Source of the DNA: Nitrospirota bacterium
GTDB lineage: Bacteria > Nitrospirota > Thermodesulfovibrionia > Thermodesulfovibrionales > SM23-35
Direction of reading: 5' to 3'
NCBI GenBank assembly: GCA_013388435.1
Contig: JACAFE010000048.1
Span: forward strand, 1 to 45,102
DNA length: 45,102 nt
Shown here: one piece after another, positions 1 through 8,839 of the stretch
Layout of the letters: every line of letters starts with the position of its first letter
Numbering within the stretch: the stretch's first letter is position 1
Notes under the pieces: model-generated
Told to the model about the DNA's origin: nothing
Databases searched by the model: none
What the model saw: the letters and a program-made list of their open reading frames with translations, nothing else
Program-made: the position numbers and the translations under genes

Positions 1-1
1 A

Positions 2-1681
2 TTGACTCAAGAAGAACTCAAAAGATTACTGGATGAATTGAGATCATTGCCCGATGAAACCGAGTGGGTTGAGTTTAAAGAGGCAAGGAATAACTTTGAC
101 TTTAATAAACTCGGTCAATATTTTTCTGCTTTGAGCAATGAGGCGAATCTAAAAGGGAAAGATTATGGCTGGTTAGTCTTTGGGATAAATAATAGCAGGA
201 AGATTGTAAATACGCGGTTTCGTTCAATGAAGTCCAATCTAGACAGCTTGAAATTAGAGATTGCTAATAAGACCACAAATCGGATTACCTTTGTTGAAAT
301 TTATGAGCTTCATATGCCAGAAGGTCGTGTGATTATGTTTCAAATACCTGCGGCACCTAAAGGTATCCCAGTAGCTTGGGAAGGTCATTATTATGGCAGA
401 GACGGCGAGTCTCTTGTAGCATTAAATCTTCAAGAAATTGAGCAGATACGAAATCAAATGAAACAATATGATTGGTCAGCACAAATCTGCGAAGGTTCTA
501 CAATAGAGGACCTTGACCCGACAGCCATAATGAAGGCCCGACAGAATTATAAAGAGAAATTCCCAGATAACGCTCGCGATGTTGACAACTGGGATGACCT
601 CACTTTTTTAAATAAAGCGAAAATTACCATACAGGGCAAAATTACCAGAACTGCAATTATATTATTAGGCAAAGAAGAATCAGAACATTTTATCAGTCCG
701 TCTGTTGCGAAAATCACATGGGTGTTAAAAGATGAAAATAATATTGAAAAAGACTATGAACATTTTGGCCCCCCTTTTATTCTGAATGTCGAGGCTGTTT
801 ATGCAAAGATTAGAAATCTTAAATACCGATACCTTTTGAATACTTCACTTTTCCCTACTGAAATTACAAAATATGAACCTTGGGTTATTAGAGAGGCATT
901 GAATAACTGTATTGCCCATCAAGACTATGAATTGAGAGGGAGAATAACTGTTGTGGAAAATCCAGATGATTTGATTTTTACTAATGTGGGGAGTTTTTTG
1001 CCTGAATCGGTTGAAAAAGTAATTGAATTAGACTCGCCGCCTGAGCAATATCGTAATTTCTTTCTCGCAAATGCAATGCTCAATCTAAACATGATTGATA
1101 CTCAGGGTGGCGGTATTAAAAAGATGTTCCTCTTGCAAAAGAAAAGGTGTTTCCCTATGCCCGAGTATGATTTAAGTAAGCCTGACAGGGTAAAGGTTAA
1201 AATTATCGGAAAGGTGATTAACGAAGAATATACAAAACTTCTTATCAATAAAACAGATTTAAGCTTACAAACAGTAATCTGTCTTGATAAGGTCCAAAAA
1301 AAGATAAAACTGTCACGAGATGAATATAAATTGCTGAAGTCGGAGGGGCTTGTAGAGGGGAGATATCCAAATCTTTTTGTTACAGCTCGAATTGCAAATG
1401 TTGTTGACGATAGGTCAACTTACATAAAGCACCGTGCTTTTGACAAGAAATATTATAAGAAATTGATAATAGAATTTATAGAAAAATTCGAGTCAGCATC
1501 TCGTCAGGATATTAACAGATTGCTTATAGATAAGCTACCAGATATTTTAGATGCACGGCAGAAAATAAATAAAATTAATAATCTGCTTTATGAGATGTCC
1601 AAGAAAGACAATACCATTAAAAACATCGGTTCAGACAAGAAACCATGTTGGATTTTAAGTAGTAAAATTAGTAGTAATTAG
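2..1681 (+). CDS. Schlafen/AlbA_2-type ATP-binding protein
   Basis: The product is about 559 residues. The N-terminus (residues 1-150) has the charged WVEFKEA motif and a YGWLVFGI segment typical of the AlbA_2 (Schlafen-like, putative nucleic-acid-binding) domain. Residues 295-400 resemble the GHKL-like ATP-binding region of these proteins: REALNNCIAHQDYELRG, then FTNVGSF and the glycine-rich TQGGGIKK. The C-terminal 150 residues look like winged-helix material. Such proteins are usually annotated as ATP-binding or RNA-binding transcriptional regulators, and some lie in defence or mobile regions; their biochemistry is mostly unknown. The start is a TTG at base 2, and the sequence MTQEELKRLLDEL fits a natural N-terminus, but the upstream signal is outside the window, so the gene could be slightly truncated. 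The stop codon lies inside a short tandem repeat. Confidence 0.75.
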   Translation: MTQEELKRLLDELRSLPDETEWVEFKEARNNFDFNKLGQYFSALSNEANLKGKDYGWLVFGINNSRKIVNTRFRSMKSNLDSLKLEIANKTTNRITFVEIYELHMPEGRVIMFQIPAAPKGIPVAWEGHYYGRDGESLVALNLQEIEQIRNQMKQYDWSAQICEGSTIEDLDPTAIMKARQNYKEKFPDNARDVDNWDDLTFLNKAKITIQGKITRTAIILLGKEESEHFISPSVAKITWVLKDENNIEKDYEHFGPPFILNVEAVYAKIRNLKYRYLLNTSLFPTEITKYEPWVIREALNNCIAHQDYELRGRITVVENPDDLIFTNVGSFLPESVEKVIELDSPPEQYRNFFLANAMLNLNMIDTQGGGIKKMFLLQKKRCFPMPEYDLSKPDRVKVKIIGKVINEEYTKLLINKTDLSLQTVICLDKVQKKIKLSRDEYKLLKSEGLVEGRYPNLFVTARIANVVDDRSTYIKHRAFDKKYYKKLIIEFIEKFESASRQDINRLLIDKLPDILDARQKINKINNLLYEMSKKDNTIKNIGSDKKPCWILSSKISSN

Positions 1682-1701
1682 TAGTAAAATTAGTAGTAAG
1701 T
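1658..1701. repeat. 22-bp tandem duplication over a stop codon
   Basis: Two near-identical 22-base units (AGTAGTAAAATTAGTAGTAA plus two bases) lie head to tail, themselves made of AGTAGTAA half-units. They encode the serine-rich last residues (SSKISSN) of the AlbA_2 protein and run through its TAG stop codon. This looks like local slippage rather than an attachment site. Confidence 0.6.
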
Positions 1702-1800
1702 TAAGGAAAGTTTTAATTGTTACTATTGATAAATAAGGATTTTTGGATAAGAAGTAAAGGATGATAAAATTCTGCCAATATCAGCAATTTTAGATATTAA

Positions 1801-2307
1801 ATGCAAGACAGATTAATGACCAAAACCCAAATTTTGGAATCAGGCATTATCAAAGACTACATTGGCAATATTGATATGCTCGATCTCCACAAAACAGCCT
1901 TTTTATGTAGCAGAAAAATTCCAGGTGATGTAATTCTTAAATGCCATGACTGGGCAGTTAGAATGCGTGACGAGGGAAGATGTGTTATTTCAGGATTTCA
2001 TAGTGCGATAGAAAGGGATGTCCTTCAATATCTCTTAAGAGGAAAACAACCTTTGATCATTGTACTTGCAAGAGGCTTGAAACAAAAGATAGAGGCAGAG
2101 TTGAAAACACATCTTAATAATGGAAGATTACTCATTATCTCGCCGTTTAATAAAGATATCAAAAGAATTACCGCACAAACAGCCATTGAAAGAAACAGGC
2201 TTATGATTGAAATCGCAGACTCTATTGTTGTAGGATTTTGCAAACCTGATGGGAGTATCTCAAAATTGCTTCAAGAGGTAAGCAAGGATGTTATATTTCT
2301 CAGGTAA
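1801..2307 (+). CDS. Small DprA/SLOG-like nucleotide-binding protein
   Basis: This 168-residue protein resembles the Rossmann-like core of DprA/Smf (SLOG superfamily). FLCSRKIPG stands at the first strand; ISGFHSAIERDVLQYLLRG corresponds to the GxHxxxE-type helix of the DprA family; then come PLIIVLARG and a late IADSIVVGFCKPDG strand. It is much shorter than full DprA (about 360 residues) and lacks the SAM-like N-terminal and winged-helix C-terminal regions. Stand-alone proteins of this size are often called DNA-processing or Rossmann-fold proteins and their role is not established. It lies 119 bp after the AlbA_2 gene on the same strand, so the two may act together; that is inference. No clear Shine-Dalgarno precedes ATG 1801; the ATG at 1816 is an alternative start. 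Confidence 0.6.
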   Translation: MQDRLMTKTQILESGIIKDYIGNIDMLDLHKTAFLCSRKIPGDVILKCHDWAVRMRDEGRCVISGFHSAIERDVLQYLLRGKQPLIIVLARGLKQKIEAELKTHLNNGRLLIISPFNKDIKRITAQTAIERNRLMIEIADSIVVGFCKPDGSISKLLQEVSKDVIFLR

Positions 2308-2740
2308 GATAGTAGCGTATTGTATTGTATCACTACATATTGCACACCTCTTTATAACACATAAGGTATCTCTTAGTTCTGTAATATCCTGAGACTTCAC
2401 GGGAGTTATCTCTTACATTAAACTGAACAAAAAACTCAAATTAAATTGACCAATATAAAATAAAGAAAAGGCAAGGAGGAAGGGGCTATTAGTGTACTGA
2501 TTTTTACTTTTTGTATATGAGAAATTAAAACATGTTTTAGGTATTTTTATTTGAAAAATAACACTATGAAGAATCTAAAGTGTAAAGTATACCAGGATAA
2601 GATAATTGTTCAGGAACTAATGAGGCAACAAAAAGAGATTGTCGTAAAACTAAATATCATAGTGCCTAAAAAGGCTGGAATTTAGGAGTTTGGGCTTTTC
2701 CTTAAGAATAAAAGAGTTGGGTTGAAGTTCTATCTTTAGT
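2308..2740. other. Gene-poor gap beside the fabD 3' end
   Basis: This stretch of 433 bases has no convincing gene. A GGAGG-like run near 2476 is followed by a GTG codon that meets a stop after two codons. One short open frame (2566-2685, 39 codons) is listed separately. I found no strong terminator for fabD on the minus strand. The gap separates the accessory-looking genes on the left from housekeeping genes, so it may be the scar of an old insertion. Confidence 0.4.
2566..2685 (+). other. Possible 39-residue ORF or gene remnant
   Basis: An ATG-initiated frame reads MKNLKCKVYQDKIIVQELMR and continues for 19 more residues to a TAG stop. No good ribosome-binding site is visible and I recognise no family. 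It could be chance, or a decayed piece of a gene from the accessory region. Confidence 0.15.
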
Positions 2741-3673
2741 TTACGTTGTAACTGAAAATGAAAATGCAATTTCCAATGTTTTTTTATCTTCTACATTAAG
2801 AATTTTTGATTCTGGAGATATACGCTTTATCAAACCTGACAACACTTTTCCCGGTCCTATTTCAATAAAGGTATTTATTCCATGATTGGTTATAGTTTTT
2901 ATTGAATCTTCCCATAAAAGTGGACTGTTAAGTTGTCGTATCAAAGAAGGTTTAATTTCATCTGACTGATAAAGGAATTTTGCTTCTGCATTATTTACAA
3001 TTGGGATAGAAGGGTTTTTTAATTCTATTGCATCAATTAATTCACCAAGTTTTTTTGAAGCCTGCTCCATTAATTTACAATGTGAAGGAGCGCTTACAGA
3101 AAGCGCAACAGCACGCTTTGCTCCTGCTTTCTTACACAATTCAATAGCCTCTTCAACAGCAGGCTTTTCACCTGCTATAACTATTTGGCCTGGACAATTA
3201 TAGTTTGCAGGCGCTACATATCCGCTGCTAACTGAATTGCATATGCTGTCAACTTTTTCTCTATCCAATCCTAATATTGCAGCCATTAATCCTTTTCCTT
3301 CTGGCACTGCTTCCTGCATTAAGTGACCTCTTTTTTCAGTCAGTCTGACAGCATCATCAAATGAAATAGCTTTAGCAGCAACTAAAGCAGAATATTCGCC
3401 AAGACTATGACCGGCAACAACAGATGGTTTTATCCCCTTTTCTTCAATTACCCTTAAAATGGCTATACTTGTTGTAAGTATGCAAGGTTGGGTTTTAAAA
3501 GTTTTATTAAGTTCTTCTGCTGGTCCGTTGAAACATAAATCTGCAATATCATATCCAAGTATATCTGATGCCTGAATAAATGTTTCTCTAACAACTGGGT
3601 ATTCTTCAAAAATTTCTTTACCCATACCAACATACTGTGACCCCTGTCCCGGAAAAACAAAAGCAATTTTCAT
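2741..3673 (-). CDS. fabD: Malonyl-CoA:ACP transacylase
   Basis: FabD moves malonyl groups from CoA to acyl carrier protein, supplying extender units for type II fatty-acid synthesis in the cytoplasm. The 310-residue length is normal. The N-terminal FPGQGSQYVGMG motif, the nucleophile elbow GHSLGEYSAL (active serine near residue 92), the Q-x-V-I-A-G segment (GQIVIAGEK) and the catalytic histidine in SAPSHCKLM are all present. It is the last gene of the etfB-etfA-fabD run, 13 bp after etfA, so co-transcription is likely although EtfAB has no direct role in malonyl transfer. The start ATG is preceded by an AAAG-rich weak ribosome-binding site. Confidence 0.95.
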   Translation of the reverse strand: MKIAFVFPGQGSQYVGMGKEIFEEYPVVRETFIQASDILGYDIADLCFNGPAEELNKTFKTQPCILTTSIAILRVIEEKGIKPSVVAGHSLGEYSALVAAKAISFDDAVRLTEKRGHLMQEAVPEGKGLMAAILGLDREKVDSICNSVSSGYVAPANYNCPGQIVIAGEKPAVEEAIELCKKAGAKRAVALSVSAPSHCKLMEQASKKLGELIDAIELKNPSIPIVNNAEAKFLYQSDEIKPSLIRQLNSPLLWEDSIKTITNHGINTFIEIGPGKVLSGLIKRISPESKILNVEDKKTLEIAFSFSVTT

Positions 3674-3686
3674 TTTAACTTTCTTT

Positions 3687-4880
3687 CTATATTCCTTTTT
3701 CCTCTTTTATCTTTTTAATGAGTAAAGGTAATATTTCATATAAATCGCCAACAATACCATATGATGCAACATTAAAAATCGGTGCATCTGGATTTTTATT
3801 AATGGCAATAATTATATCCGATGACTGCATTCCTACAAGATGCTGAACAGCGCCTGAAATTCCACATGCTATATAGATTTTTGGGCAGACTGTTTTTCCT
3901 GTTTGTCCAACTTGATGTCTGTAAGGTATCCAGCCTTCATCAACTGCAGCCCTTGATGAGCCAACAGCTCCACCAAGAAGTTCAGCTAATTCCTGTATTA
4001 ATTTAAATCCCTTTGGATCTCCAAGCCCTCTTCCTCCTGAAACAATAATATCAGCTTCTTGAAGATTTACAAAACATCCTGAGCTTTCTTTCACTGTTTC
4101 AATTACTTTTGTGCGAGAAGATAAATTATCACAGGGCACATTAATAATTTCTCCTTTTCGGTTAGAATCATAATTTCCGGGTTTCATAACTCTTGGTCTG
4201 ACAGTAGCCATTTGAGGCCTCTTATCAGGACAGATAATAGTAGCCATTATATTTCCACCAAAAGCCGGCCTGATTTGCAATAAATTCCCGGTTTCTTTAT
4301 CTATTTTTAAAGAAGTGCAGTCTGCGGTTAATCCTGTTTTGATTCGGGCTGCTACACGCGGAATAAATGAACGACCTATAGGCGTTGCCCCTGAAAGAAA
4401 AATTTCTGGTTTATGCATTAATATTAGCCTTATAAGAATCTTTGAATAAGGCTCATCATTAAAAGTATTAAAAATATCACTTTTCACATGGTATATCTTA
4501 TCAGCGCCCCATTTTATTAATTCCTGAGCCTCATTTTCTGAAGCACCTAAAAGTACAGCAGAAAGTTCAGTATTCAAGTCATTTGCAAGTGTTCTTCCAA
4601 TTCCAAGCAATTCATAAGCAACCTGAGCTACTTTACCATCTCTCTGTTCAGCGAATATCCATACGCCTTTATATTCTGAGGTTTGCTGATTTTTAGTCTG
4701 TTTTCCTTCTGTTTCTTCATATATGGCTCCTTCAGGACAAACGCTTAAACACGTCATGCACATTTGACAATATTCATTTATAAAAGCTTTACCTTCTTTG
4801 AGTTCAATAGCATCAAAAGGGCATGACTTAATGCATTCTTCGCAACCATTGCATTTTTCAATATTAACTTTTACAGACAT
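3687..4880 (-). CDS. etfA: Ferredoxin-fused EtfA (alpha subunit)
   Basis: This is the alpha subunit of electron-transfer flavoprotein. Residues 1-60 form a two-[4Fe-4S] ferredoxin domain (CNGCEECIKSCPFDAI and CQMCMTCLSVCPEGAI). Residues 68-390 are a standard EtfA, with the FAD-binding C-terminal half marked by SGGRGLGDPKG, SSRAAVDEGW, GQTGKTV and IACGISGAVQH. At 397 residues it is longer than plain EtfA (about 315) because of the ferredoxin module. Such fusions occur in anaerobes, for example CarE of the caffeyl-CoA reductase complex, where Etf takes part in electron bifurcation. The start overlaps the etfB stop by 10 bp, implying translational coupling. The acyl-CoA dehydrogenase at 13.4-14.5 kb is a plausible partner, though not adjacent. 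Confidence 0.94.
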   Translation of the reverse strand: MSVKVNIEKCNGCEECIKSCPFDAIELKEGKAFINEYCQMCMTCLSVCPEGAIYEETEGKQTKNQQTSEYKGVWIFAEQRDGKVAQVAYELLGIGRTLANDLNTELSAVLLGASENEAQELIKWGADKIYHVKSDIFNTFNDEPYSKILIRLILMHKPEIFLSGATPIGRSFIPRVAARIKTGLTADCTSLKIDKETGNLLQIRPAFGGNIMATIICPDKRPQMATVRPRVMKPGNYDSNRKGEIINVPCDNLSSRTKVIETVKESSGCFVNLQEADIIVSGGRGLGDPKGFKLIQELAELLGGAVGSSRAAVDEGWIPYRHQVGQTGKTVCPKIYIACGISGAVQHLVGMQSSDIIIAINKNPDAPIFNVASYGIVGDLYEILPLLIKKIKEEKGI

Positions 4881-5653
4881 TTCAACCCCCTGAGTTCCTG
4901 AATTAAAGCCTCAACCTGCTGTTCAGGCGTACCTTCAAGCATTTTTCTATCTGTACGTGCTTGAGGAGTAAAAACATTTTTTACGCGAGTGGGAGAACCC
5001 TTAATTCCTATATTATCCTCAGATGCTCCAATATCTGCGGCATTCCATTTTTGAATTACAGCCTTTTTAGCCGCCATCTTGCCTTTTAAAGACGGTAGTC
5101 TCGGCTCATTTAATTCTTTTATTACAGTAAAAAGCACCGGGAAAGGAGATTCAATAACATCGTAACCTTCATCCATAAGTCTTTGAACTCTTATTGTATC
5201 TTTATCAATATGCTCGATTTTTCTTACATAAGAAATGTGGGGTATATTTAAAAACTCTGCGGTTTCTGGTCCAACTTGAGCTGTATCTCCATCTATTGCT
5301 TGTTTGCCGCAGATTATAATATCAGCGCCAATTTTTTTAATTGCCATGGATAGAGCATATGCAGTAGCCCATGTGTCTGAACCTGCAAAAGCCTTATCAG
5401 AAATAAGAACAGCTTCATCAGCTCCCATTGCTATAGCATCTCTTAATGCTGATTCTGCCTGCGGAGGTCCCATAGAAATAACAGTTACTTTTCCGCCTGT
5501 TTTTTCCTTGATATACAACCCTGCTTCAATAGCGTGCAGATCCAATGGGTTAATAATTCCAGGCACTCCTTCTCTTATTAATGTGCCTGTCTCCGGATTT
5601 ATCCTAACTTCAGCAGTATCCGGAACCTGCTTAATGCAGACAATTATTCTCAT
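4871..5653 (-). CDS. etfB: EtfB (beta subunit)
   Basis: This 260-residue protein is the beta subunit of electron-transfer flavoprotein, which pairs with EtfA and carries electrons between acyl-CoA dehydrogenases or similar flavoenzymes and other acceptors. Evidence is the typical opening (IVCIKQVPDTAEVRINPETG), the NPLDLHAIEAGL helix, VISMGPPQA, AIAMGADEAVLISD and the nucleotide-binding DGDTAQVGPETAEFLNIPH stretch. It is the first gene of the minus-strand etfBA-fabD run. The next gene upstream (gspB) is on the same strand 155 bp away, and that gap holds a plausible sigma-70 promoter at 5731-5759. Confidence 0.95.
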   Translation of the reverse strand: MRIIVCIKQVPDTAEVRINPETGTLIREGVPGIINPLDLHAIEAGLYIKEKTGGKVTVISMGPPQAESALRDAIAMGADEAVLISDKAFAGSDTWATAYALSMAIKKIGADIIICGKQAIDGDTAQVGPETAEFLNIPHISYVRKIEHIDKDTIRVQRLMDEGYDVIESPFPVLFTVIKELNEPRLPSLKGKMAAKKAVIQKWNAADIGASEDNIGIKGSPTRVKNVFTPQARTDRKMLEGTPEQQVEALIQELRGLKCL

Positions 5654-5730
5654 AATAAATTTTCCCTCTTCTTAATTTTATTAGATAAATTTAGATTAAA
5701 CAGAATACCAAATCAGTACATTGAAGTGAT

Positions 5731-5759
5731 ATTATACGATTATAATTTTACATAAGTAA
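5731..5759 (-). promoter_or_regulatory. Candidate sigma-70 promoter of etfBA-fabD
   Basis: On the minus strand a perfect -10 box TATAAT (plus-strand ATTATA, 5731-5736) lies 17 bp from a TTACTT -35-like box (plus-strand AAGTAA, 5754-5759). It is about 80 bp upstream of the etfB start. The surrounding DNA is AT-rich, so a chance match is possible. Confidence 0.4.
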
Positions 5760-5808
5760 AGACACATAATTATAAGCAGAAAGGTATAGTTTGGAAAAAA
5801 AATAAATT

Positions 5809-6591
5809 TCATTGTTTTTGACCTATATGCATTTTGTAATTTTTATAACTGATAATAATCCCGTCTGCTCTTATTTCTTCAAGTTTTACATCCTCTGAGA
5901 TATTTTGCCCTTCTCTTAAAGTCTGCCCGTTTATTCTCACCATTCTTGAAGCAGGGTCGTCTGAGTACATAAAAATTGTCATGTTAATTGGTGGTAGTGA
6001 CTCTTTTAAAGGTGAAGGTAGCTCATTTATAGAATATAATTTATTTGTATCCATGATAGGTTCTTTGTTTACCGGCAAAGAATGACGAACAATAGATTTT
6101 TCATGATTTGATAAATTTTCCTTATCAGGAATCTTTTGTGTTTCTTTCTTTTCATTTTTTATGGATTGAATTCTGGTATTTTCCAGTTTATGTTTTGATT
6201 CATTACTTTGCGTCGTTATACTTTTATCGATAATATTCGATTTTTTGTTTGAAATCGAAAATGACAGATTATCAGGGGCAATTTGTTTAGTTGTGTCAGC
6301 TTTATTATTATTACTCGCGGAAGGTGGTTCAACCTTTTGACTGTAAATATTATTTGTTTTAGTGTTATCCAAATAATTTTTTCTCAAAGGAATTCCATTG
6401 TATCCCGAATAAAACAACCAGTATCCGAAAATAAATATATTTGCGAAAAGAGCAACAATTATCAAATATCTCCAGATATTGTTTTTCTTCTTTTCATGCA
6501 GTATTGTTTCCTGAACACTTAAAATATCAGGAGCACTTTTACGCATTCTCTCTTTTTCGGATTTTTTCAGGGCATCAAGTATATATGACAT
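5809..6591 (-). CDS. gspB: GspB/ExeB-like general secretion protein B
   Basis: The first residues, MSYILDALKKSEKER, are the signature opening of GspB/ExeB. A short cytoplasmic tail is followed by one membrane segment (about residues 38-62), a low-complexity Asn/Lys/Ser linker (65-190), and a C-terminal beta domain (about 200-260) ending in VRINGQTLREGQ and a short repeat-like strand pair. GspA and GspB form an inner-membrane/periplasm complex that helps place the type II secretin through the peptidoglycan. The gene follows gspA with a 14-bp gap. No other type II secretion gene is in this window, so the pair may serve a pilus or secretion system encoded elsewhere. Confidence 0.85.
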   Translation of the reverse strand: MSYILDALKKSEKERMRKSAPDILSVQETILHEKKKNNIWRYLIIVALFANIFIFGYWLFYSGYNGIPLRKNYLDNTKTNNIYSQKVEPPSASNNNKADTTKQIAPDNLSFSISNKKSNIIDKSITTQSNESKHKLENTRIQSIKNEKKETQKIPDKENLSNHEKSIVRHSLPVNKEPIMDTNKLYSINELPSPLKESLPPINMTIFMYSDDPASRMVRINGQTLREGQNISEDVKLEEIRADGIIISYKNYKMHIGQKQ

Positions 6592-6605
6592 TATTAAATT
6601 CCTTT

Positions 6606-8207
6606 TTATTTTATGATTTTTGGTTCATTGCTATTTGTCTCATTATTTATCTGGATTATAGTTCTGGGACCAATAATACCAACAGCAGGAATACCTCTTG
6701 AACTCTGGAATCTTTTCACTTCCTCAACAAGCTTACCATCATATATCTCATCCTTTTTATTCAATGGATTTCTTTTATTTATTATAGCTAATTTTGAATC
6801 AACCCAGTGAATAACAGGTGTTTTAACATTAGGATAAATAATATCTCTGTACTCAGGAGGCATTCGCCAAAAAACTGTATATTCACCGCTGAATCGCCTG
6901 GTTAGTTCTTTTATTTCAATCCGTTTCAATTCATCTCCAATTGTTACCAAAGCAGTGTTATCCTGAACTGATTTAAGAAATAAATAATATGTTTTGCCAT
7001 TTTCAAGATACATTTTTAATACAGCAGGTTTATTGAGTTTTAATAATTTTTTCAAATTGCCAGAACCATTAAGACATCCAATTCCTGATTTGTATATATA
7101 ATCACAAACATTACTGTAATAATTTGAATTTACTGGAATGCTCCATTCTCTTAACATTGCATTAAAAGCTTTTTCTTTTGATTTTTCAAGCAAACTCTCG
7201 GGAATTACACCGATTGTTTCAATTTTTTCAGGCTCTTGAGATTGATTCTTCAAAGGAGCTGTAGCTGTAATTTTTTTCGAGTTATTTTTCATTTTATAGT
7301 CATTATAAAAATATGCGATTGCTGATACAGTAAAAATCATCACCAAAAAAATACCTGCAAAAACCCATGGCATTTTTACTTTGGAACTATTTTGATTACT
7401 ACATCCAGTTATTTCACGGGCTGCTTTCATTAATATTTTTCTGTCAACTACTTTTTTACCTTCTGTATATGCTCCGAGCATTGCTCTATCACAGATAAGA
7501 TTAATTAATCTGGGGATTCCTTTACTGAGTTTATATATTTGTTTAATAAGATTATCAGGGAAGATAATTGATTTTGCTCCTGCAGATTCGAGACGATAAG
7601 CAATATAATGACCCACATCCTTTTCTGATAGAGCATCTAAATGATAACGGGCTGTTATTCTCTGGGATAGCTGACGAAGTTCTGGTTTTGAAAGCATATC
7701 TTTAAGTTCAGGCTGTCCTATCATAATAATCTGAAGAAGTTTCTGGCGATTTGTCTCAAGATTAGTAAGCAGTCTTATTTCTTCGAGTACATCTGGACTG
7801 AGATTTTGTGCTTCCTCAAGGATTATAACAGTCTTTCTGCCCTTTGCAAAATTATCAAGCAAATAAGCATTTATACAATCAATAAAAACTTTTATACTTT
7901 TGTTACCAACAGGATATTTAATGCCTAATTCATCACAGATTGATGCAAGCAGTTCATCAACAGTAAGCTTTGGATTATAAATAAAAGCAATATTCGTATT
8001 TTCAGGAAGCTGTTCGAGCAGACATCTGCATACTGTTGTTTTACCTGTTCCAACCTCACCTGTAAGTAATACAAAACCACCTTCACTATTAATTCCATAA
8101 TGCAAATGAGCAAGTGCTTCTCTATGATTTTCGCTGAGATAAAGAAAGCGCGGGTCAGGAGCAATTGAAAAAGGCATTTCTTTTAATTCAAAAAAATCTT
8201 TATACAT
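6606..8207 (-). CDS. gspA: GspA/ExeA-like AAA ATPase with peptidoglycan-binding domain
   Basis: This 533-residue ExeA-family protein begins with the family motif MYKDFFELKEMPFSIAPDPR. The AAA core has Walker A GEVGTGKTT (about residues 50-58), Walker B VIILEEAQ (about 126-133) and a sensor-like LLQIIMIGQPEL. Sequence PRLINLICDRA marks the lid region. A single membrane helix (about 281-300) leads to a periplasmic part with a C39-like segment and a peptidoglycan-binding domain near the C-terminus (LVEEVKRFQSSRGIPAVGII). The family couples ATP hydrolysis to wall remodelling for secretin assembly. It is the first gene of a two-gene minus-strand unit with gspB. Confidence 0.9.
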   Translation of the reverse strand: MYKDFFELKEMPFSIAPDPRFLYLSENHREALAHLHYGINSEGGFVLLTGEVGTGKTTVCRCLLEQLPENTNIAFIYNPKLTVDELLASICDELGIKYPVGNKSIKVFIDCINAYLLDNFAKGRKTVIILEEAQNLSPDVLEEIRLLTNLETNRQKLLQIIMIGQPELKDMLSKPELRQLSQRITARYHLDALSEKDVGHYIAYRLESAGAKSIIFPDNLIKQIYKLSKGIPRLINLICDRAMLGAYTEGKKVVDRKILMKAAREITGCSNQNSSKVKMPWVFAGIFLVMIFTVSAIAYFYNDYKMKNNSKKITATAPLKNQSQEPEKIETIGVIPESLLEKSKEKAFNAMLREWSIPVNSNYYSNVCDYIYKSGIGCLNGSGNLKKLLKLNKPAVLKMYLENGKTYYLFLKSVQDNTALVTIGDELKRIEIKELTRRFSGEYTVFWRMPPEYRDIIYPNVKTPVIHWVDSKLAIINKRNPLNKKDEIYDGKLVEEVKRFQSSRGIPAVGIIGPRTIIQINNETNSNEPKIIK

Positions 8208-8541
8208 GACTAAATATCCTGGATGAGAGTTATTTTAATATCCATATCTGCTTCAGAAATTTCCCTGTAAAATTCATCCATTATATTGTTTAATATATTT
8301 TAATGTCTGGCTTTATAAAATGTTTTTGCTCTGTTTCTAAATTTTCCAATTAATAGTCGTATAATTCTAAAAGACTGATAGTAATCAGAAATTATTAAGT
8401 GTATTATCTATATAATATCATAATTAAATTTTCCATGATTTCTTATTGGTAATGTCAAAGGTTTCATGAAAAAAGAGGAAAGAATATTATTGGCTATGAG
8501 CCATTAGCTATGTCTGCATTATTTATTTAAGGAGAAATTTA
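8208..8541. other. Divergent intergenic region, no gene seen
   Basis: This is 334 bases of AT-rich DNA between the divergent gspA and the 80-residue orphan gene. It presumably holds both promoters. Near the right side (about 8491-8513) a short palindromic patch, TGGCTATGAGCCA followed by TTAGCTATG, resembles a degenerate dispersed repeat. The GGAG before ATG 8542 is the ribosome-binding site of the next gene. No RNA gene or riboswitch was recognised. Confidence 0.4.
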
Positions 8542-8784
8542 ATGAATATACGTAATGAAGATATGGACAAATTAATAGTAGAAATACCTGAAGGTCACAT
8601 GCATTTAAGAACAACTTTTATTCTTAAAGATGGGACTGAAATTACCTTTCAGGAGGCAACAATAGCAAATCTTGTTAGGGCATTTATTACAGTGAAAACC
8701 CACCCTAACTTAACACGGGTTAAACTGGAAAATAAACAACTTCAAAATAGAAAAAAAGGCTTTGATGAATGGCAGCTAATTTAG
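8542..8784 (+). CDS. Uncharacterised 80-residue protein
   Basis: I do not recognise this small protein. It is supported by a good ribosome-binding site (AAGGAG, 7 bases before ATG) and by isolation from other genes. The sequence alternates hydrophobic and charged residues (KLIVEIPEG, then RTTFILKDGTEITFQEATI), suggesting a small mixed alpha/beta or beta-hairpin fold, ending in a basic tail. There is no signal peptide, membrane segment or cysteine. It is transcribed towards rpsU, with an inverted repeat between the two genes. Confidence 0.65.
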   Translation: MNIRNEDMDKLIVEIPEGHMHLRTTFILKDGTEITFQEATIANLVRAFITVKTHPNLTRVKLENKQLQNRKKGFDEWQLI

Positions 8785-8821
8785 TTCAATAGAACACTAT
8801 ACTTTACACTGTATATTGAAC
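8784..8821. terminator. Inverted repeat between converging genes
   Basis: An 8-bp stem, GTTCAATA (8784-8791) and TATTGAAC (8814-8821), encloses a 22-base loop between the stop codons of the orphan gene and rpsU. It is followed by an AT-rich run. It could terminate either gene, but the long loop and AT-rich stem make it weak. Confidence 0.3.
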
Positions 8822-8839
8822 AAATTATATTTAAAAAAT

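Noticed and set aside
1658-1701. Attachment site or CRISPR repeat at the end of the first gene
   Set aside because: The two units are AT-rich slippage-type copies, with no third copy, spacer, tRNA or integrase nearby.
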